From NCBI GenBank assembly GCA_900769355.1, contig CAAGGG010000073.1, positions 1 through 31,016 on the forward strand: DNA of 31,016 nt, written 5' to 3'. Positions within the stretch are counted from its first letter, which is position 1. Every line of letters begins with the position of its first letter. The DNA is from Candidatus Gastranaerophilales bacterium (GTDB lineage Bacteria > Cyanobacteriota > Vampirovibrionia > Gastranaerophilales > Gastranaerophilaceae). The notes under the pieces are model-generated. The model saw only the letters and a program-made list of their open reading frames with translations. It had not been told where the DNA came from and did not search any database. Below are positions 1 through 5,422 of the stretch, piece after piece. A program made the position numbers and the translations under genes.

Positions 1-669
1 CGTATTAAACAATTGTTTGACGAAAATTCTTTTGAAGAATTGTTTACAGACGTAAAGCCAACTGATCCGTTGGAATTTGTAGATACTGAAAGTTATAAAA
101 ACAGACTTGAAAAAGCTCATAAAAAGACAGGACTTAATGATGCTGTAATTACAGGTATTGCTACAATTGAGGGCAATAAGGTTGCGACCGCTGTTATGGA
201 TTTTGATTTTATGGGCGGTTCTATGGGAAGTGTTGTTGGTGAAAAAGTTACTCGTATTATTGAAAAAGCGATTGAACTTCGACTCCCTGTTCTAGCTATT
301 ACATCATCTGGTGGTGCAAGAATGCAAGAAAGTGCGTTGAGTTTGATGCAGATGGCAAAAACATCATGTGCTGTTTCAAAACTTGATGATGAAGGCCTTT
401 TATATATAAACCTTTTGACTGAGCCGACTTTTGGTGGTATTACTGCCAGCTTCGGCATGCTAGGTGATATTATTGTGGCAGAACAAGGTGCACGAATCGG
501 TTTTGCAGGACGTAGAGTTATTGAACAGACTATTCGACAAAAATTACCGTCAGACTTCCAAACAGCGGAGTATTTGTTGAAATACGGACAGGTTGATATT
601 GTTTCTGCTCGTAAGGACTTGCGTCATACGTTAGCAAATATTTTGGAAATGCATAAGGGGGTAAAATAA
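1..669 (+). CDS. accD: Acetyl-CoA carboxylase carboxyltransferase beta subunit (5'-truncated)
   Basis: The frame is open from the first base, so the gene begins upstream and about 222 C-terminal residues are present of the usual 280-300. The N-terminal zinc-finger region expected for AccD is therefore outside the window. The crotonase-fold carboxyltransferase core is clear: MGGSMGSVVGEK at about bases 208-246 and SGGARMQES at about 310-335 match the acyl-CoA-binding core of AccD. With AccA it forms the alpha2beta2 enzyme that moves CO2 from carboxybiotin to acetyl-CoA, giving malonyl-CoA for fatty-acid synthesis in the cytoplasm. The stop codon overlaps the accA start by one base (TAATG), which suggests translational coupling. 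A TTG at base 13 is internal, not a start. The family call is secure; only the 5' end is unknown. Confidence 0.95.
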   Translation, partial: RIKQLFDENSFEELFTDVKPTDPLEFVDTESYKNRLEKAHKKTGLNDAVITGIATIEGNKVATAVMDFDFMGGSMGSVVGEKVTRIIEKAIELRLPVLAITSSGGARMQESALSLMQMAKTSCAVSKLDDEGLLYINLLTEPTFGGITASFGMLGDIIVAEQGARIGFAGRRVIEQTIRQKLPSDFQTAEYLLKYGQVDIVSARKDLRHTLANILEMHKGVK

Positions 670-1625
670 TGTCAGCAGTTTTAGATTTTGAAAAACCCAT
701 TATGGAAATTCAGGAAAAAATTGAAGAATTAAAAAGGATAAGTGTGGAGAAAGGCATGGATTTTAACAAAGAAATTGAAACTTTTGAACAACAAGCAGAA
801 GATTACAGAAAAGAATTATATTCAAATTTGAAACCTTCTCAAAAGCTTCAAATTGCCAGACACCCGGAACGTCCAAACTTCTTGGATTATGTAAATCATA
901 TTTGTACAGATTTTGTCGAACTTCATGGTGATAGAGAAGGCATGGACGATAGAGCAATTATCGGTGGTTTAGCTAAAATTGACGGTCGTCCTGTTATGAT
1001 TATAGGTACGATGAAAGGGAAGTCGACTAAGGAAAACTTGGAATACAATTTTGGTATGCCTCAACCGCAAGGATATAGAAAAGCTTTAAGATTGTTCAAA
1101 CATGCCAGCAAGTTTAATATTCCAATTGTTACTTTGATTGATACTCCGGGTGCATATCCTGGAATTAGTGCTGAGGAAACGAACCAAGGTGGCGCAATTG
1201 CTGTAAACCTTCGTGAAATGGCAAAATTAAATGTTCCAATCGTTGCAATTATTACAGGTGAAGGCTGCTCAGGTGGTGCGTTAGGTCTTGGCGTTGCAGA
1301 TAAAGTATTCTTGCTTGAACATGCTTATTACACAGTAATTTCTCCGGAAGGCTGTGCATCTATCTTGTGGAGAGATGCTACAAAAGCTTCTGATGCTGCA
1401 GATGCTTTGAAAATTACAGCAAAAGACTTGATGAAGTTTGATATTATTGACGGTGAAATTGCTGAACCTGTTGGCGGAGCTCATACTAATTACGATGAAG
1501 TTTCTGAAAACATGAAGAAAACTATTTTGGAAAGCATTGAAGAACTTGAAAAACTTTCTGTAAATGACTTAAAAGAACAACGTTATCAAAAATACAGGAA
1601 AATGGGTGCTTTCTTAGAAGGCTAA
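669..1625 (+). CDS. accA: Acetyl-CoA carboxylase carboxyltransferase alpha subunit
   Basis: This 318-residue protein has the normal AccA length. It starts with an N-terminal helical region (about residues 1-70), followed by the carboxyltransferase fold with conserved blocks GTMKGKSTKENLEYNFGMPQ, IDTPGAYPGISAEE, GEGCSGGALGLGVAD and SPEGCASILWRDA. It is the partner of AccD in malonyl-CoA formation. The start is fixed by the TAATG overlap with accD and by a purine-rich ribosome site (AAGGGGG, about 655-661). Only 12 bases separate it from prmA, so it belongs to one operon. The biotin carboxylase and biotin carrier genes (accC, accB) are not in the window. Nothing unusual is seen in the protein. 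Confidence 0.97.
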   Translation: MSAVLDFEKPIMEIQEKIEELKRISVEKGMDFNKEIETFEQQAEDYRKELYSNLKPSQKLQIARHPERPNFLDYVNHICTDFVELHGDREGMDDRAIIGGLAKIDGRPVMIIGTMKGKSTKENLEYNFGMPQPQGYRKALRLFKHASKFNIPIVTLIDTPGAYPGISAEETNQGGAIAVNLREMAKLNVPIVAIITGEGCSGGALGLGVADKVFLLEHAYYTVISPEGCASILWRDATKASDAADALKITAKDLMKFDIIDGEIAEPVGGAHTNYDEVSENMKKTILESIEELEKLSVNDLKEQRYQKYRKMGAFLEG

Positions 1626-1637
1626 GGGGACTTTAAG

Positions 1638-2615
1638 ATGAGTCAAACTGATTATTGGGAACTCCAAATAAAGATTAATCCTGACTTGGAAGACATTGTT
1701 GCTGAATTCTGTTTTGAGCAATTGCCCTGTGAAGGTGTAGTTCTTGCGGAAGAAGCTTATAAAGACTTGGAGATGATTTCTACGACCGAAGGAACATTGA
1801 AAGTGTTTTTGACAGAAGAGCCGCAAAATTTGGAGCAATTGCTTAAATCTGAGCGTGAGTTATTGAAATCTCGCGGGCTTTCTGATGAAGAGCTTGGAAG
1901 TTGGGAATATGTAATTTCTAACAAGCCAAATGAAGATTGGTCTAAAAAATGGAAAGAAAAGTGGGATATCACTCGTGTTACCGACAAAATTGTTATAGTT
2001 CCTGATTGGTTAAGTTACGAGGATAAAGAAGGTGAAGTTGTTATACGACTTGAACCGGGGTGTGCTTTTGGAACAGGAACTCATCAGACAACTCAACTTT
2101 GTATGAAAGCTCTTGAAAAGTACATGAAAAAAGGCGACAAAGTCGCAGATATTGGCATGGGCTCAGGAATTTTATCTATTTGTGCAAAGAAATTCGGTGC
2201 ATCTTATGTTCATGGCTGCGATATTGATGAAGATGTTATTGATGTCGCAAAAGAAAATGCTGTGAAAAATGGTGTAACATTGCTCCCTCGCCCCAATGGT
2301 GAGAGGGAAGAATTGCTTAGTGAGGTGTCCGAACTTAGCAATTCGGGTGAGGGGTGTTACTTTGAGCTCAACACTGCTGATAAAATTCAAGAAAAATTTG
2401 ATTTTGTATGTGCAAATATTTTGCACAATGTTTTAGCCGAAATTATGGGCGATTTAAAAAATATTATGAAAAGTGGAGCAATAATGTCACTTTCAGGAAT
2501 TTTAGATGAGAAAAAGCCAGTCGTTTTAGAGGCTATAAAACGAGAAAATTTAGAAATTATAGAAGAAATTCATCAGGATCAATGGACTTCTTTTGTTGTG
2601 AGAAAGGTTGATTAG
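1638..2615 (+). CDS. prmA: Ribosomal protein L11 methyltransferase with an in-frame repeat insertion
   Basis: PrmA transfers methyl groups from S-adenosylmethionine to ribosomal protein L11. The N-terminal domain (residues 1 to about 130) is followed by a Rossmann methyltransferase domain. The SAM-binding motif VADIGMGSGIL begins at about residue 169, the acidic post-I strand HGCDIDEDVIDVAKENA lies near residue 195, and the motif FDFVCANILHNVL lies near residue 260. At 325 residues it is longer than most members. The excess is explained by residues 216-239, which are encoded by a 70-bp palindromic repeat (2285-2354). This segment lies on the loop between NGV and VCANIL, where E. coli PrmA has about 20 residues and this protein about 42. 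ATG 1638 follows an AAGGGG site. The stop is one base before the kdsB ATG. Confidence 0.93.
   Translation: MSQTDYWELQIKINPDLEDIVAEFCFEQLPCEGVVLAEEAYKDLEMISTTEGTLKVFLTEEPQNLEQLLKSERELLKSRGLSDEELGSWEYVISNKPNEDWSKKWKEKWDITRVTDKIVIVPDWLSYEDKEGEVVIRLEPGCAFGTGTHQTTQLCMKALEKYMKKGDKVADIGMGSGILSICAKKFGASYVHGCDIDEDVIDVAKENAVKNGVTLLPRPNGEREELLSEVSELSNSGEGCYFELNTADKIQEKFDFVCANILHNVLAEIMGDLKNIMKSGAIMSLSGILDEKKPVVLEAIKRENLEIIEEIHQDQWTSFVVRKVD
2285..2354 (+). repeat. Palindromic repeat, copy A, inside prmA
   Basis: The 70-bp element has outer arms CCCTCGCCC (2285-2293) and GGGTGAGGGG (2345-2354), and inner arms GAATTGCT (2310-2317) and AGCAATTC (2337-2344), which are perfect complements. A GAGAGGG block lies at 2301-2307. 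The reverse complement of 23701-23773 has the same blocks in the same order and near-identical sequence. The inner stem differs by one compensated pair (G-C here, T-A there). It is read through in frame as prmA residues 216-239. The sequence shows the repeat and its structure; that it is a mobile or once-mobile element is inference. Confidence 0.85.
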
Positions 2616-2616
2616 A

Positions 2617-3351
2617 ATGGAAAATATTACTGCAATTATAATTCCTGCTCGTTATGGTTCAAGCAGATTAGAGGGTAAACCATTAATAGAAGTTGCTGGT
2701 AAACCGATTATTCAATGGGTTTATGAAAAAGCTCAGCAGGCTAAACTTGCGGATTTAATTATTGTTGCAACTGATGATAACAGAATTTATAATGCTGTTA
2801 AGGCTTTTGGCGGTAATGTTGAAATGACATCAACTGAACATAAATGTGGCTCTGATAGAATTAAAGAAGTTGTTATGCGTCACCCAGAAATTGCTTATAT
2901 TGTTAATCTTCAAGGTGATGAACCTTTGATTAAGCCTGAAAGCATTGATGAAGTTGCTAAAAATGTAAAATTTGACGAAACAGCTGATATTTCAACACTT
3001 ATCAGAAAAATCACACCGGCAGAGGCTGAAAATCCTAATTTGGTTAAGTGTATTGTTAATTGTAATGGTTTTGCAATGTATTTTTCTCGTTCAAAAATTC
3101 CTTTTGAGAGAAATCAAGGAAAAGCAGAATTTTACGGGCACTTAGGAATTTATGGCTACAAACGAGATGCTTTAATTAAGATGACAGAGCTTCCTCAATC
3201 TACTTATGAACAGGCTGAAAGCTTAGAACAGTTGAGAGCTTTGCAAAATGGTATGACAATCAAAACATCTGTTGTGGATTTTGTTCCTGTTGGAATTGAT
3301 ACGGCAGAAGATTTGGAAAAATTTAAAGATATTATTGCTCATTCCGCTTAG
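2617..3351 (+). CDS. kdsB: 3-deoxy-manno-octulosonate cytidylyltransferase (CMP-KDO synthetase)
   Basis: KdsB activates KDO with CTP to give CMP-KDO, the donor for the inner core of lipopolysaccharide. The N-terminal nucleotide-binding motif IIPARYGSSRLEGKPL is at residues 8-23. Other conserved blocks are VATDDNRI, HKCGSDRI and LQGDEPLI, and the C-terminal end has the usual VGIDTAEDLEKF. The length of 244 residues is typical. I chose ATG 2617 over an in-frame TTG nine bases upstream because AGAAAGG (2601-2607) is correctly spaced for the ATG and the TTG lies inside prmA. It is the last gene of the accD-accA-prmA-kdsB cluster. Its presence implies an outer membrane with KDO-containing LPS. Confidence 0.95.
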   Translation: MENITAIIIPARYGSSRLEGKPLIEVAGKPIIQWVYEKAQQAKLADLIIVATDDNRIYNAVKAFGGNVEMTSTEHKCGSDRIKEVVMRHPEIAYIVNLQGDEPLIKPESIDEVAKNVKFDETADISTLIRKITPAEAENPNLVKCIVNCNGFAMYFSRSKIPFERNQGKAEFYGHLGIYGYKRDALIKMTELPQSTYEQAESLEQLRALQNGMTIKTSVVDFVPVGIDTAEDLEKFKDIIAHSA

Positions 3352-3477
3352 TTTTGGGGATTTTTAGAAAAAGTTCAAAAATTTTTCAAAAATGTATGCA
3401 AAAGTACTTGCAATTTTTCGAAAAATAATTTAATATATATATACAAATATTTAAGAAAATTAAAAAAAATCAATATT

Positions 3478-3505
3478 TTGTAATATTTTATATTTGTGCT
3501 ATTAT
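3478..3505 (+). promoter_or_regulatory. Sigma-70-type promoter of the rpaB-like gene
   Basis: TTGTAA (3478-3483) and TATTAT (3500-3505) are separated by 16 bases. A TG one base before the -10 hexamer makes it an extended -10. It lies about 30 bases upstream of the regulator start, in the AT-rich gap after kdsB, so the regulator probably has its own transcript. Confidence 0.6.
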
Positions 3506-3536
3506 TAAGGTGTAGATTATACAACAAAGGAAAAAG

Positions 3537-4292
3537 ATGACTATGACTGAAAATGCTGAAATGCCTAATGAAACAGAAGATCGTCAAAGAATACTTTTAG
3601 CTGATGATGAAGCTAGTATCAGACGTATTTTGGAAACAAGATTAAAGATGGTTGGTTATGATGTATATACAGCCCAAGATGGTGAAGAAGCTGTAAATGC
3701 GTTCAATAAATATAATCCTGATTTGGTTGTTCTTGATGTAATGATGCCAAAAATGGACGGATATGGAGTTACAAGAGAAATTAGAAGAACATCTGATGTT
3801 CCTATTATTATCCTTACGGCTCTTGGAGATGTTTCTGAAAGAATTACAGGACTTGAACTTGGTGCAGATGATTACGTAATCAAACCATTCAGTCCAAAAG
3901 AATTAGAAGCTCGTGTTAAAGCAGTTTTAAGAAGAACAAATAATAGAGAAACAGCTGCTCCTACCGGAAAGGTTGCTAAAAACGTTATTACGACCGGTAA
4001 TATTAAGATTGATACTGCTCGTCGTCAAGTTTATAGAAAGAATGAACGTATCAGACTTACTGGTATGGAATTTAGTTTGTTAGAATTGTTGGTTAATAAT
4101 TCTGGTCAAGCTTTCTCAAGAAACGAAATTTTGCAACACGTTTGGGCATATCCACCTGATCATAGAATTGATACAAGGGTAGTTGACGTACATATTTCAA
4201 GATTGCGTTCTAAATTGGAAGCAGATCCTGCAAATCCGGAATTGATTTTAACTGCTCGTGGAATTGGTTATATGTTCCAAAGAATAAGCTAA
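3537..4292 (+). CDS. rpaB: OmpR/PhoB-family response regulator, RpaB-like
   Basis: This is a 251-residue two-domain regulator. The receiver domain (about residues 18-135) has acidic residues D23 and D24 and the phospho-acceptor D67 in VVLDVMMPKMDG. A winged-helix DNA-binding domain (about 150-250) follows, with ERIRLTGMEFSLLELL and the C-terminal RGIGYMF hairpin. The segment ADDEASIRRILETRL and the residues after it closely resemble cyanobacterial RpaB/Ycf27, which in phototrophs responds to light and redox stress through the kinase NblS. No kinase gene is next to it. ATG 3537 is preceded by AAAGGA at 5-base spacing; an ATG two codons later is a weaker alternative. It is monocistronic between a promoter and a hairpin terminator. 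The family is certain and orthology to RpaB is likely, but the signal sensed here is unknown. Confidence 0.85.
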   Translation: MTMTENAEMPNETEDRQRILLADDEASIRRILETRLKMVGYDVYTAQDGEEAVNAFNKYNPDLVVLDVMMPKMDGYGVTREIRRTSDVPIIILTALGDVSERITGLELGADDYVIKPFSPKELEARVKAVLRRTNNRETAAPTGKVAKNVITTGNIKIDTARRQVYRKNERIRLTGMEFSLLELLVNNSGQAFSRNEILQHVWAYPPDHRIDTRVVDVHISRLRSKLEADPANPELILTARGIGYMFQRIS

Positions 4293-4319
4293 TGTAGACT
4301 TATAAAGATAAGATGTTAG

Positions 4320-4349
4320 AAAGTTCGTCAGAATTGGCGAACTTTTTTT
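4320..4349 (+). terminator. Intrinsic terminator of the rpaB-like gene
   Basis: Perfect arms AAAGTTCG (4320-4327) and CGAACTTT (4338-4345) enclose a 10-base loop and run into seven Ts (4343-4349). It lies about 28 bases after the stop codon. Confidence 0.85.
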
Positions 4350-4359
4350 ATAAAAACTC

Positions 4360-4387
4360 TTGATTTAAAGATTGTTTGTGTTACTAT
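4360..4387 (+). promoter_or_regulatory. Promoter of tRNA-His
   Basis: TTGATT (4360-4365) and TACTAT (4382-4387) are 16 bases apart. The predicted start is about 15 bases before the mature tRNA 5' end. Confidence 0.55.
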
Positions 4388-4408
4388 AGAAAAGTAACGA
4401 GGATATAT

Positions 4409-4485
4409 GGCGGGTGTCGTCAAGTGGTTAAGACCTCGGATTGTGGTTCCGATATGCATGGGTTCGAATCCCATCTCCCGCCCCA
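4409..4485 (+). tRNA. tRNA-His (anticodon GTG)
   Basis: A cloverleaf can be drawn. The anticodon loop TTGTGGT is closed by TCGGA/TCCGA, and the T arm is ATGGG-TTCGAAT-CCCAT. The extra G at position -1 (4409) faces the discriminator C (4482), the histidine identity pair. The 3' CCA is encoded (4483-4485). The acceptor stem has one T/T mismatch. Confidence 0.95.
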
Positions 4486-4488
4486 TTT

Positions 4489-4512
4489 AAAGCCCCTCTT
4501 TAGGGCTTTTTT
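4489..4512 (+). terminator. Terminator after tRNA-His
   Basis: AAAGCCC (4489-4495) and GGGCTTT (4503-4509) form a perfect stem with a 7-base loop, followed by further Ts to 4512. It ends 12 bases before the HepT-like start, so expression of the next pair needs readthrough or a promoter I cannot see. Confidence 0.8.
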
Positions 4513-4524
4513 AGTAGGGGAGTT

Positions 4525-4923
4525 ATGAGCAGGTTAGCAGAACGAATTGAAAACTTTAACAGAGCTTATTTGATTTTTTCGGAAGCTGTAAGTGCTTATA
4601 ATAAGGATAAATCAGTGGTGCTTTCTCATTTAGCTTTAGTTCAAGCTTATGAAGTTTGTTATGAGTTAGCATGGAAAGTATTAAAAGACTATTTGTTTTT
4701 AAATGGTATAAGTGCACAGCTTCCTAGAGAAGTTATTAAAGAAGCTTTTTCTGCAAATGTAATTAAAGATGGGCAGGTTTGGATTGATATGTTGCAGGAT
4801 AGAAATTCTACTGCTCATGAATACAACATGGATAAAGTCAATTTGATAATTGGAAGGATAGCTACTGTTTATAATAATGAATTGGCAAAATTTAATGATT
4901 GGGTGAGTGATATAAATGCTTGA
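4525..4923 (+). CDS. HEPN-domain protein, HepT-like toxin (HI0074 family)
   Basis: The 132-residue all-helical protein resembles the nucleotidyltransferase-substrate-binding HI0074 family. The HEPN signature RNSTAHEY spans residues 93-100 and fits RX4HXY exactly (R93, H98, Y100). In characterised HepT/MntA pairs the R and H form the RNase site, and the tyrosine is modified with AMP units by the partner nucleotidyltransferase, which silences the toxin. ATG 4525 follows an AGGGGAG site. The next gene overlaps it by 8 bases, as expected for a toxin-antitoxin pair. That it is an active toxin is inference; some HI0074-type pairs have no shown toxicity. Confidence 0.85.
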   Translation: MSRLAERIENFNRAYLIFSEAVSAYNKDKSVVLSHLALVQAYEVCYELAWKVLKDYLFLNGISAQLPREVIKEAFSANVIKDGQVWIDMLQDRNSTAHEYNMDKVNLIIGRIATVYNNELAKFNDWVSDINA

Positions 4924-5218
4924 TTTTGGACTTCCAAAACAAACAATTGACTGCTTGATTGAATATTTTAAATCAAAGCCAGCTATAGATAAGGTTTTAA
5001 TTTTCGGTTCTCGGGCAAAAGGAAATTTTCGGAATGGTTCTGATATTGATTTTGCTATATGGACTAATGATCATGAAAATTTCCATAGAATATATGGAGA
5101 ATTAGATGATTTGCCGACTCCATACAAGTTTGATGTTATTGATTATAAAACTTTAACCCACGAGGGAATGAAAAATAGTATAAACTCTGATGGTATACTT
5201 TTTTATCAGCGTCATTAG
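4916..5218 (+). CDS. Minimal nucleotidyltransferase, MntA-like antitoxin
   Basis: The 100-residue protein is a MNT-type nucleotidyltransferase (polymerase-beta fold). The catalytic motif GSX10DXD is intact: G31-S32 and D43-I44-D45. In known HepT/MntA systems this enzyme adds AMP to the tyrosine of the HEPN toxin. The start codon lies inside the end of the upstream gene (ATGCTTGA overlap), which points to coupled translation. No other start fits as well. Together with the upstream gene it forms a complete two-gene module, flanked by a tRNA gene and a surface-polysaccharide gene. Confidence 0.87.
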   Translation: MLDFGLPKQTIDCLIEYFKSKPAIDKVLIFGSRAKGNFRNGSDIDFAIWTNDHENFHRIYGELDDLPTPYKFDVIDYKTLTHEGMKNSINSDGILFYQRH

Positions 5219-5422
5219 TATCTAACTTATTGATTTGTATTTGGGACTATGAGTTTTTTGATTGTTAAGAATTATACTTGGAAAGTTAGGAAGTAAGTTT
5301 TTATATCATTTTTTTTGTGATAATATTGATTTGTATAAGTCTGGGATATATGGAAATCTAATAGAGTAGACTTTTTGATTCGGAAAGATATTTAATAATT
5401 CGTGGATATGAGGTTAAAAGAG

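Noticed and set aside
5229..5336. Direct repeat ATTGATTTGTAT at 5229-5240 and 5325-5336
   Set aside because: Twelve AT-rich bases in an AT-rich gap can recur by chance; no flanking structure supports an element or binding site.
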